This document shows positions 7,326 to 12,654 of a DNA stretch of 33,220 nucleotides, piece after piece (position 1 is the first letter of the stretch; the number at the start of each line of letters is the position of its first letter). The notes below the pieces were generated by a model. The model was not told the DNA's origin and ran no database searches. It saw nothing but the letters and a program-made list of their open reading frames with translations. The stretch comes from a virus. Where the stretch lies: positions 1 through 33,220 of the IMG/VR virus record IMGVR_UViG_3300027721_000048; one strand, written 5' to 3'. The position numbers and the translations under genes were made by a program.

Positions 7326-7489
7326 TTGCTCCCCCATCCGTCACCCTTAAAGATTGTGCCACCCAATGAATACTTGCGTTGCATTAACTTCTTCTTGCAA
7401 CCTTCGCAGATGATTCTCTTTTCATCATCCATTTCAAAAAACACTTCAGCAATATGCCCACAATCGCAAGTGAATTCATAAAAAGGCAT
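7322..7489 (-). CDS. FmdB-like zinc-ribbon protein
   Basis: The 55-residue protein starts MPFYEFTC and has C8/C10 with a following GH, then C28/C31, and ends SLGGTIFKGDGWGSK. That is close to the FmdB putative regulatory family (MPxYEYxCxxCG...CPxCG...GxxFKGxG). The first pair is CxC rather than CxxC, so metal binding may be altered. GGGGGAT lies upstream of the ATG. The stop overlaps the methyltransferase start by 4 bp. Its function in phages is unknown; transcriptional or protein-protein roles are only suggested by the family name. Confidence 0.75.
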   Translation of the reverse strand: MPFYEFTCDCGHIAEVFFEMDDEKRIICEGCKKKLMQRKYSLGGTIFKGDGWGSK

Positions 7490-7520
7490 TGCATCCCCCG
7501 TTCGTTCGTTAAGTCTTGCG

Positions 7521-7593
7521 TGGCGTTCAAGGAATCGAACCTTGAGGATGTATCCCCCGATACATTCCCGTCCTGTGAACCATCACAACGCCG
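7521..7593 (-). tRNA. tRNA-like element, degenerate (possible tRNA-Pro, GGG)
   Basis: On the minus strand GGCGTT and AACGCC form a six-pair acceptor-like stem; CAAGG-TTCGATT-CCTTG is a perfect T-arm with consensus loop; and ATGTAT/ATACAT forms the anticodon-like stem. The anticodon loop is six nt (CGGGGG), or eight if the T-A pair is opened, instead of seven. The D-arm is a compact GTGA-TGGT-TCAC hairpin that does not fit standard spacing. C1 and A72 would be unpaired. It could be a real divergent tRNA reading CCC/CCU, a frameshifting tRNA, or a decayed copy. Confidence 0.5.
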
Positions 7594-7597
7594 ATCT

Positions 7598-7626
7598 CTT
7601 GGGGCGGAAAGGACTAGAACCCCAAG
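7598..7626. other. Hairpin next to tRNA-like element
   Basis: CTTGGGG (7598-7604) pairs perfectly with CCCCAAG (7620-7626) around a 15-nt loop. It sits between the SSB-like gene stop and the tRNA-like element. No T-run follows in the minus direction, so it may be an RNA processing or stabilising structure; on the plus strand AGTTTTAG follows. Confidence 0.4.
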
Positions 7627-7631
7627 AAGTT

Positions 7632-8090
7632 TTAGTTAACTGGTTTTGCACCTAACTGCGCAAGCAATGCTTGAACGGCTGGGTCATTGATATTGGCAGC
7701 GGCAGGTGCTGCCGCAGGTGCTGATGCAACTGCAGGTGAGCCTGCAATAAATGCGTTTGCTTTAGCAACTGCATCTGCATCGCCTGTTGCATCTAGCAGA
7801 ATCCACGGCGCAGACTTTCCAGGCTTTGCCGTTCCCTGACCAATGCGTGCCAATACCTTTTGGCCAATCTTTGTTTTCAATGCGTTCTTCAAAGCTACAT
7901 TAAAGAACAACACTGATTCGTGATTGAAGCCTGTATCTAAATCATTGATGCGAACTTCAATTGCATCTGCATCACCGTGAACTGTTGGGATGCCAGTTTT
8001 GTATTCAATTGCTTCAAGAATCAATAGGTGGCCGTTAAGGTCTGCCACCTTTACTGATTCTGTGTTGCTACTTGGTGCTGAAAAAGCCAT
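7632..8090 (-). CDS. Probable single-stranded DNA-binding protein
   Basis: The 152-residue protein has a beta-rich N-terminal ~110 residues (HLLILEAIEYKTGIPT, AIEVRINDLDTG, ESVLFFNVALKNALK, KVLARIGQG, APWILLDATGD) and an Ala/Pro-rich flexible tail that ends in a short helix (VQALLAQLG). This is the build of phage OB-fold SSB proteins, with an ordered core and disordered tail, and the neighbours (Cas4/RecB-type nuclease, prim-pol) agree. The usual acidic C-terminal tip of SSB is missing. GGGGGAAA stands upstream of the ATG. The assignment rests on composition and context rather than a diagnostic motif. Confidence 0.5.
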   Translation of the reverse strand: MAFSAPSSNTESVKVADLNGHLLILEAIEYKTGIPTVHGDADAIEVRINDLDTGFNHESVLFFNVALKNALKTKIGQKVLARIGQGTAKPGKSAPWILLDATGDADAVAKANAFIAGSPAVASAPAAAPAAANINDPAVQALLAQLGAKPVN

Positions 8091-8121
8091 TTGGCTTTCC
8101 CCCGTTTCTTTTGGTTTGGTG

Positions 8122-8229
8122 TTAGTTTGTTTCTAACTCTGTTGGTGGTGTGAGTTCAGCCAATTCTTTGGCAATGTCGTTGATTGTCTTTGCAGGAATT
8201 CCGCAACCGCAACCATCACGCTCACACAT
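8122..8229 (-). CDS. Small cysteine-containing protein (35 aa)
   Basis: The ORF starts with an 8-bp overlap on the nuclease stop and encodes CERDGCGCG at the N-terminus followed by a short helix (TINDIAKELAEL). The close cysteines could bind metal. It ends 31 bp before the start of the SSB-like gene. I recognise no family; support is positional. Confidence 0.4.
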   Translation of the reverse strand: MCERDGCGCGIPAKTINDIAKELAELTPPTELETN

Positions 8230-8962
8230 CGGTATCGCCATTGCACGCAACCGATAAATCGGTGCTAAAAGGTCGGTAGTAAGGGCAATACATACACATA
8301 CGGCTCGGTGTTGCAGGAATCAACGGCCACATCGCAGGATTTTCCTCAACATCAATTGTAGATAGCAATGAATAGACTGAATCAAGGCGGGCAAGTGCAT
8401 CAAGTGCTGCCTGCTCATCGTAATCAAACAATTCAATGTGCATATCTTCAATGGAACCGCCAGTTGGCAGGTAGATCAGGCCGACTTTGTTAACAGTTAC
8501 GCCAGTTTGTGCCTTGCCGTAACCGTAAAGCTGAACCTGGGTAATCTGTTGGCTGGTAGCACCTTCACTGCGCTTGGCTTTGACACCTGCAGGTGAAGTT
8601 GTTTTCCAGTCCAAAACATAACCTTTTTCAATATCGTAAAGGTCAATGGTGCCTGAAAGGTTTGCTCGAATCTTTACTTTCTGCTCAACCTCGTATCGTT
8701 CAGGCATCTTGGCAAAGATTTCTTCAAGAAATGAATGGATGGCGGTGCCGACATTGGCAGCCCAGGAACCGCCACCCGATTCATTTGCCTTATCCCAATC
8801 CAGCAATTTGTAAGCAAGTCTGCGAACACACTCTTGGCCAACTTCACTTGGTCCGATATAAACCTGTTGGCTTCGTGGTGACCACTTACTTGCTTCGCTA
8901 ATTATGCCGCCGAGTTCAACGGCTAACTGTTGTGCTGGCGAGTTCAAAGGCGTAAAATTCAT
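8222..8962 (-). CDS. RecB/Cas4-type PD-(D/E)XK exonuclease with Fe-S cysteines
   Basis: The 246-residue protein carries the RecB-family nuclease motifs in order: G-x3-H76, D107 in GTIDLYD, D118-W-K120, and Q-x-Q-L-Y-G-Y at 142-148. In addition C45 precedes the nuclease core and C223, C226 and C240 follow it, which is the one-plus-three cysteine arrangement of Cas4 and AddB nucleases that hold a 4Fe-4S cluster. Cas4-like phage enzymes process DNA ends for recombination and replication. There is no cas1 or cas2 and no CRISPR array here, so it is a phage recombination nuclease rather than part of an adaptation module. The gene is 3 bp after its small partner. Confidence 0.8.
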   Translation of the reverse strand: MNFTPLNSPAQQLAVELGGIISEASKWSPRSQQVYIGPSEVGQECVRRLAYKLLDWDKANESGGGSWAANVGTAIHSFLEEIFAKMPERYEVEQKVKIRANLSGTIDLYDIEKGYVLDWKTTSPAGVKAKRSEGATSQQITQVQLYGYGKAQTGVTVNKVGLIYLPTGGSIEDMHIELFDYDEQAALDALARLDSVYSLLSTIDVEENPAMWPLIPATPSRMCMYCPYYRPFSTDLSVACNGDTDV

Positions 8963-8965
8963 TTG

Positions 8966-9283
8966 TTAATTGTCCTCGTTCACAATAGAGAATCTGCGGG
9001 AAGTAGATACTATCTCAAGAGCCTCTATTACTTGTGCAGGTAGGATTTCACGGGCGCGTTTGGTATCAAAGCGCCTTGATTCAACAAATGAGTAACGAAC
9101 AACTGGACGGTTTAAGAACATCCCAGTTTCGTTATCGCCTAATGCTCGCTCAATGTGTGCGCGAGCTACATCTGCAACTTCTTGCAGTTCCTTGATCTTG
9201 GCAACGGCAGATTTATACTGCTCAAGCCAAGCGGCAGTGTTGGCATCAAAATCCACCACGCCTGTTTCTATTTCTACGCTCAT
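8966..9283 (-). CDS. Small partner of the RecB-like nuclease
   Basis: The 105-residue protein begins MSVEIETGVV at 9283; GGGGG lies five bases before this ATG, so I prefer it to a TTG or GTG start further up. The first half is a helical coiled-coil-like segment (WLEQYKSAVAKIKELQEVADVARAHIERALG); the second half has GRPVVRYSFVESRRFDTKRAREILP and ends STSRRFSIVNED. A similar tail (basic strand, then RRFD and a STSRRF-type end) accompanies YqaJ/RecB-type exonucleases in other phages. A role as accessory to the neighbouring nuclease is inferred from this and from the 3-bp spacing. Confidence 0.55.
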   Translation of the reverse strand: MSVEIETGVVDFDANTAAWLEQYKSAVAKIKELQEVADVARAHIERALGDNETGMFLNRPVVRYSFVESRRFDTKRAREILPAQVIEALEIVSTSRRFSIVNEDN

Positions 9284-9294
9284 ATTGACCCCCA

Positions 9295-9726
9295 TCAATA
9301 GTATGAGTTTTTTAACCAAAAGGCTTTGGCAGCACACGGGCCACCTGAGCCATATTTGCGACCTATGTAGGCCAATGCTGCAATCGTTTGGGCAACAGTT
9401 GATTTACTGCGCTTCATTCCAAGATTGCGATAAGTACCATCTAACAACTGCCCCACACCTGATGCGGTGCTGGTTGGGTTGTCCTTATCTTGCCAAGCGC
9501 TTTCTTTTCCCATTACGAATGAAAAGCACTTGAACTGTTCAGTTGTAAGTAGCTCGCGAGCCACTTCTTTTGCATTTACCTGCATCAAATGTGGTCGCTC
9601 TTTGTAGATAACCAATTGAGGTATTGCAGGTGGTGCTGCGATTGTTTGAACCATCAATGAAGTGCTAACGCTAACCACCACGATCAGTGCGAGCCTTTTG
9701 ATGAGTCTTTTGTCTGTTGGTGTAAT
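9295..9726 (-). CDS. Exported lysozyme/transglycosylase-like protein, probable ATT start
   Basis: The mature part has ESAWQ (catalytic Glu about residue 75), NPTSTASGVGQLLDGTYRNLG and a C-terminal YIGRKYGSGG...AKAFWLKNSYY, the pattern of small lytic-transglycosylase/lysozyme-fold proteins of actinobacteria. In frame upstream of a GTG at 9681 is a basic-plus-hydrophobic signal peptide (KRLIKRLALIVVVSVSTS). No ATG, GTG or TTG exists upstream of that segment before a stop, but an ATT at 9726 has a perfect AAGGAG seven bases ahead. I therefore propose initiation at ATT, giving 143 residues and a 43-bp overlap with the WhiB gene. A start at GTG 9681 would lose the basic signal region. Confidence 0.65.
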   Translation of the reverse strand: MTPTDKRLIKRLALIVVVSVSTSLMVQTIAAPPAIPQLVIYKERPHLMQVNAKEVARELLTTEQFKCFSFVMGKESAWQDKDNPTSTASGVGQLLDGTYRNLGMKRSKSTVAQTIAALAYIGRKYGSGGPCAAKAFWLKNSYY

Positions 9727-10133
9727 GGTGCTGCTCCTTGTTCAGTTGCTGACCACTTGCTTACAACTCGCTTTGCATAACTAGGCGATGTATTCAATTG
9801 ACCTGCAATTTCGTTGACAGACAACCCTTTTTTATGTAGTTGAATAATCGTCAATGCCATACCTTTGAAGGTGACATTCTTATCCTTTACAACAACGGCA
9901 TCTCTTTCGGCTGGCGATTTGCCACCCCAAATACCGTGGGTTATTTGTTTTTCTAGTGCGTACTCCAAACACTCCTTTTCGTGAATACAACTCGCGCAAA
10001 TTGCTTTGAGTTGGTGCAGTCTTTCTGCCTCTTGTGTGCGGTTATCGGGAAAGAATAAATCTTTGTCCTCAATATCTGCACACTTGGCTTCATCAAAGCG
10101 GGGAAAATCAACAAAGAAATCAAATCCTTTCAT
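9684..10133 (-). CDS. WhiB-family Fe-S regulator with extra C-terminal HTH
   Basis: The 149-residue protein has the four Fe-S cysteines of WhiB proteins: C18, then C46-x2-C49-x5-C55, followed by GIWGG (67-71). WhiB proteins are 4Fe-4S transcription factors that bind the housekeeping sigma factor in actinobacteria; phage copies (such as TM4 gp49) can dampen host whiB genes. Residues 94-127 form a helix-turn-helix (LTIIQLHKKGLSVNEIAGQL...YAKRVVSKW), absent from the minimal phage homologues. The start overlaps the previous stop by 4 bp. It likely controls phage or host transcription early in infection and ties the phage to an actinobacterial host. Confidence 0.9.
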   Translation of the reverse strand: MKGFDFFVDFPRFDEAKCADIEDKDLFFPDNRTQEAERLHQLKAICASCIHEKECLEYALEKQITHGIWGGKSPAERDAVVVKDKNVTFKGMALTIIQLHKKGLSVNEIAGQLNTSPSYAKRVVSKWSATEQGAAPLHQQTKDSSKGSH

Positions 10134-10480
10134 TGCTTTTCACTAAGCCATTGTTGAAGGTCCTGGATTACCCAGGCTTTTTCAATCCCAGCGCTACGGC
10201 GCTTGAGAATGACATAATGCAATGGAACCTCGGATAAACCGCGAGCCTTTGCATAATTTTCTGCCTCAACTTCAGCTTCACGCCAAAATTCAGGCAAACT
10301 TATTGTTTTACGATTCTTGAGTTCAAGAATGTATTGCTTGCCAGCAATGATTGCGACTAGATCGCCTTCATCGTTCTTACCCGCCTTCACCAAACGCTCA
10401 CACAAGGCACCAGCACTACGAAGCCAACGCATAACATCGGTTTCAAATTGTGCGCCTTTGCGCCCATTTGGATTAGCCAT
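10130..10480 (-). CDS. PD-(D/E)XK nuclease, Holliday-junction-resolvase-like
   Basis: The 116-residue protein has the compact resolvase layout: basic N-terminus GRKGAQFE with E13, GD with D40, then E53-L-K55 in YILELKN, and a C-terminal VILKRRS strand. E...GD...ExK with this spacing is seen in archaeal Hjc-like and phage resolvase-like nucleases, which cut four-way junctions. It overlaps whiB by 4 bp. With the endonuclease VII-like gene the phage would have two possible branch-resolving activities, one early and one late. Confidence 0.75.
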   Translation of the reverse strand: MANPNGRKGAQFETDVMRWLRSAGALCERLVKAGKNDEGDLVAIIAGKQYILELKNRKTISLPEFWREAEVEAENYAKARGLSEVPLHYVILKRRSAGIEKAWVIQDLQQWLSEKQ

Positions 10481-10484
10481 TGAG

Positions 10485-10856
10485 TTACTTAACCGCCTTC
10501 AATGATGGGTAGTTGGTGCCAGCCTCACGGCTGATGCGGGCAAACTTAACTGCTCGAATCAAATCTTCAGCCAAAATAAGTGCTTCTTTTTCTGTCATAT
10601 TGCAAAGCAATGGTGCGTTCTCGCTCAAGTTATCGCGGGCATTATCTAGGTGTTCAAAGTAGTTTTCAGATTTAACTGAACGATCTGCAGAATGGCGCAG
10701 TAAGTCCAAATCATCTAGCGGGTATGCACCCACAACATCTTGCACTAAATCCTTTACTGCATCTTGTTCTTCAAGATATAAGGCAATACTGCCGTCTGAA
10801 TGAGTATGCACTGAAAATAGTGGGTCGCGTGGTTGCTTAAATTGATCTAAATTCAT
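10485..10856 (-). CDS. Hypothetical protein (123 aa)
   Basis: This soluble acidic protein has a beta-like N-terminus (PLFSVHTHSDGSIALYLEE) and a helical remainder ending KEALILAEDLIRAVKFARISREAG. It contains no cysteine motif and no membrane segment. It overlaps the small membrane ORF by 4 bp and precedes the resolvase-like gene by 4 bp. I recognise no family. Early-operon position suggests a DNA-metabolism or host-takeover role, which is inference. Confidence 0.6.
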   Translation of the reverse strand: MNLDQFKQPRDPLFSVHTHSDGSIALYLEEQDAVKDLVQDVVGAYPLDDLDLLRHSADRSVKSENYFEHLDNARDNLSENAPLLCNMTEKEALILAEDLIRAVKFARISREAGTNYPSLKAVK

Positions 10857-10945
10857 CGGCCTTCACCAATTTCAAAAGCTGCAATGATGATGAGATACAG
10901 GCAAATGATGCCGATAAATCCACACGCTAAGCCTAACCAAAACAT
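10853..10945 (-). CDS. Small single-pass membrane peptide (30 aa)
   Basis: This 30-residue ORF is almost entirely one hydrophobic helix (FWLGLACGFIGIICLYLIIIAAF) with a short charged tail. AAAGGA stands six bases before the ATG, and its stop overlaps the next start by 4 bp (ATGA). Its function is unknown; small early membrane peptides in phages often act on the host envelope. Confidence 0.5.
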   Translation of the reverse strand: MFWLGLACGFIGIICLYLIIIAAFEIGEGR

Positions 10946-11007
10946 AGTTTTCCTTTCCGTTCAAAGTAGGTGCGCACATACTACACACACTTGAACAGGG
11001 CAACCCG

Positions 11008-11541
11008 CTAGACTCGCTGAACTTCAATCTGAAAAGGTTTGGCGGTGTTGATGTCATATTTGGCGGCAATGGCAAGTGCCTTAAGGATTTCGGCCTTGCC
11101 GACATTTGGCACCGCCCCTGCCAATGCGCCAAGCGCGTAGGCAGAGCCTGAGCCAACCCCGTACAGGCCATCTTCAGATTGGGTAACGCTCAAGTCATCG
11201 CCAATTTCAAATATATTGCCAGCAAAGGCCAACAAGTATGAATAACTGATTCCTTCTTTGGTGTAATCAAATCCCTGCAACTTAAATGCAGCAATGATGC
11301 TTGGGATGATCTTTCGACCCATAAAGGTAACTGGATTGGTGCCGTCAAAGGCTGGCGGTGTCCAGTTATAGGTGAGAATGTCACCTGGCCTGCAATCACC
11401 GCTTACTGCCAAAAGGTACTTCTTCAGCTTTACGATCTTGGGTGTGCTGGGCGAGATGATGCGCTTATCGCCATCTGTTACCTGAGAGTCTGCCCCTAGA
11501 ATGGCAAAATCAGGCCCCTGGAAGGCTATTAGCGTGGTCAT
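11008..11541 (-). CDS. Proteasome beta/HslV-like Ntn-hydrolase peptidase
   Basis: Starting at the ATG at 11541 the protein is 177 residues beginning M-T-T-L-I-A. Removing Met leaves Thr1; Asp17 falls exactly in GADSQ, a lysine lies at 34 (33 in proteasomes, one-residue shift), and GSGS at about 129-132 matches the Ser129-Gly130 loop. AVSGD and YGVGSGSAYALGAL resemble HslV. Such enzymes form ring-shaped ATP-fed proteases; no ATPase partner gene was seen, so it may use a host unfoldase (Mpa/ARC type) or act alone. A TTG 16 codons upstream would add a short propeptide but falls inside the leader hairpin. It is the first gene of the leftward early operon. Confidence 0.8.
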   Translation of the reverse strand: MTTLIAFQGPDFAILGADSQVTDGDKRIISPSTPKIVKLKKYLLAVSGDCRPGDILTYNWTPPAFDGTNPVTFMGRKIIPSIIAAFKLQGFDYTKEGISYSYLLAFAGNIFEIGDDLSVTQSEDGLYGVGSGSAYALGALAGAVPNVGKAEILKALAIAAKYDINTAKPFQIEVQRV

Positions 11542-11569
11542 TGGCCAAGTGTAGGGTAAAGGCGTGAAA

Positions 11570-11618
11570 AGGCGTGGAAACCCTAGCAATTCCCCAATTT
11601 CTTCGGGTTCCCACGCCT
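11570..11618 (-). promoter_or_regulatory. Strong 5'-leader hairpin before the proteasome-like gene
   Basis: A 14-bp stem (11570-11583 with 11605-11618, one G-U position) encloses a 21-nt loop. The predicted transcription start at about 11619 puts the stem at the very 5' end of the mRNA. TTTTC follows the stem and a third copy of CACGCC (11561-11566 region) could compete for pairing. It could stabilise the RNA, attenuate, or switch. Confidence 0.6.
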
Positions 11619-11625
11619 AGATTTG

Positions 11626-11654
11626 AGCCTAACACGCCCAAAAAGCGTTATCAA
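11626..11654 (-). promoter_or_regulatory. Early leftward promoter
   Basis: On the minus strand TTGATA (11654-11649) and TAGGCT (11631-11626) are separated by exactly 17 bp, close to the sigma-70/HrdB consensus of actinobacteria. It drives the operon that begins with the proteasome-like gene. Confidence 0.7.
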
Positions 11655-11681
11655 ATCGTTACCAAAACACCCCCTTTGGGC

Positions 11682-11710
11682 TTGCGCTTGTATATACAGG
11701 GGCGTACTGT
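11682..11710 (+). promoter_or_regulatory. Rightward promoter with palindromic operator-like boxes
   Basis: TTGCGC (11682-11687) and TACTGT (11705-11710) have 17-bp spacing. The spacer contains the perfect palindrome TGTATATACA (11689-11698), and the downstream leader contains GGGAA...TTCCC (11721-11738) and GTTCCCAAGAAC (11733-11744). The -35 is 28 bp from that of the leftward promoter, so a protein bound between could regulate both. Confidence 0.5.
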
Positions 11711-11754
11711 TCTACTCATAGGGAAACGAACGGTTCCCAAGAACGGATAGCAAA

Positions 11755-11994
11755 ATGACAACAGTAGAAACAACAAAAGCAATTCGCGCAGAGCTAAAGG
11801 CAACATTCCCAACATACAAGTTTTCAGTTCGCAAGGTTCATTGTGGAACTGTTTACATTTCATACAACGGTGATAAGGAAATCCGTGAGGCCGTTAATGC
11901 AATTGCCAAGAAGTTTGAAGGTTGGTCAGAATTCAACACACAATATGTTTTTGTTAATCCTTGCGGTCCACTACTAGAAAAGGTAGGTGCATAA
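11755..11994 (+). CDS. Small protein, possibly LPD29-like
   Basis: The 79-residue protein reads IRAELKATFPTYKFSVRKVHCGTVYISYNG, then a helical part and a VFVNP end. This alpha-beta pattern resembles a small domain (LPD29 type) seen in proteins of phages and plasmids, but I give that match low weight. It is the first of five rightward genes and lies directly after the divergent promoter. The Shine-Dalgarno is weak (GGATAG). Being alone on the opposite strand with its own promoter suggests immediate-early expression. Confidence 0.65.
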   Translation: MTTVETTKAIRAELKATFPTYKFSVRKVHCGTVYISYNGDKEIREAVNAIAKKFEGWSEFNTQYVFVNPCGPLLEKVGA

Positions 11995-12117
11995 ATGTTC
12001 AGCACCAATTACACCTGCAAGTGCAATGCCTGCAAAGAAACATTTGAATCAGTAATGAAGGTCAATTTATGTCTGCCTTGTTTTGAGGCATACCTAGCGA
12101 ATTTGGAGAATAACTAA
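11995..12117 (+). CDS. Zinc-ribbon miniprotein (40 aa)
   Basis: Cysteines 8, 10, 13, 26 and 29 give a CxCxxC...CxxC pattern that can hold one zinc. The ATG follows the previous stop without a gap (TAA then ATG). It ends 1 bp before the next gene. Function is unknown; a DNA- or protein-binding role is possible. Confidence 0.6.
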   Translation: MFSTNYTCKCNACKETFESVMKVNLCLPCFEAYLANLENN

Positions 12118-12118
12118 A

Positions 12119-12292
12119 ATGGGTGCTATGAAATCTTTGGTAATTGATATTGCAGATACTATGTATCAAATCAGCCGTGATCTGAACGAAGCAAGCGAAT
12201 CAGGCGATTTTGACGAGATGAAGCAATCACTTCGCAGGGCAATTGTGAATTCTGCCCTGACCATTGCCCACATTGAAGAATTGGAGCGTTAA
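12119..12292 (+). CDS. Small helical protein (57 aa)
   Basis: The ORF encodes a predicted two-helix protein (MKSLVIDIADTMYQISRDLNEASES, then FDEMKQSLRRAIVNSALTIAHIEELER). GGAG lies 11 bases upstream. No family recognised. It is flanked by genes 1 bp away on each side. Confidence 0.55.
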   Translation: MGAMKSLVIDIADTMYQISRDLNEASESGDFDEMKQSLRRAIVNSALTIAHIEELER

Positions 12293-12293
12293 G

Positions 12294-12458
12294 ATGATTA
12301 CAAAGCGTGGCAAGCGTGTACGAGCAGTTGCAATTGCAGTTGGCATCATCCTAATTTGGCAGGTTGCCAGCAATCTTTGGTGGGTTGGCATTGATGCGCC
12401 TAGCGCAGAATTTCTTGGCTGGTGTTGGGGTTCAATGAGTGAGTGTGTGGTTCTATGA
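12294..12458 (+). CDS. Small membrane protein (54 aa)
   Basis: A basic N-terminus (MITKRGKRVR) precedes one hydrophobic helix (AVAIAVGIILIWQVASNLWWV), so the tail would lie outside the membrane by the positive-inside rule. The ATG at 12294 has GGAG seven bases ahead and is preferred to a TTG ten codons upstream. Its stop overlaps the next start (ATGA). Confidence 0.6.
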   Translation: MITKRGKRVRAVAIAVGIILIWQVASNLWWVGIDAPSAEFLGWCWGSMSECVVL

Positions 12459-12580
12459 CCCCATTGCGATCAATCCGCATTGATGCTGACTTGTGGCAAT
12501 CAGTTAAAGAAAAAGCGCGAAATGAAGGCACCACCGCCACCGCAATCATCATTCAAGCATTGCGTGAATACATCAAGTAA
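12455..12580 (+). CDS. Ribbon-helix-helix DNA-binding protein (41 aa)
   Basis: The protein reads LRSIRIDADLWQSVKEKARNEG, then TTATAIIIQALREYI: one beta strand followed by two helices, the ribbon-helix-helix fold of Arc/CopG-type dimeric repressors. It is the last gene of the rightward cassette. A natural target would be one of the palindromes in the divergent promoter 0.8 kb upstream, which would make it an autoregulator and switch protein. That link is inference. Confidence 0.7.
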   Translation: MTPLRSIRIDADLWQSVKEKARNEGTTATAIIIQALREYIK

Positions 12581-12591
12581 TTAAAGAAACG

Positions 12592-12627
12592 AAAAACCCC
12601 CCGCAGGAACGGCTGCAGGGGGTTTTT
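12592..12627. terminator. Bidirectional rho-independent terminator
   Basis: AAAAACCCCC...GCAG and CTGCAGGGGGTTTTT form a 15-pair stem with one C-A mismatch and a 6-nt loop, with A-run and T-run at opposite sides. It separates the convergent ends of the rightward cassette and the late leftward genes and can work in both directions. Confidence 0.9.
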
Positions 12628-12654
12628 CTATGGGGGCGATTTCGCGCCTAAGAG

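Noticed and set aside
8222-8962. Cas4 as a sign of a CRISPR adaptation module
   Set aside because: There is no cas1, cas2 or array; phage RecB/Cas4-like recombination nucleases are common, so it is annotated as such.
11542-11589. TTG start at 11589 for the proteasome-like gene
   Set aside because: It would put the start inside a 49-nt hairpin and bury Thr1 behind 16 residues; the M-T-T start gives exact Thr1/Asp17 numbering.
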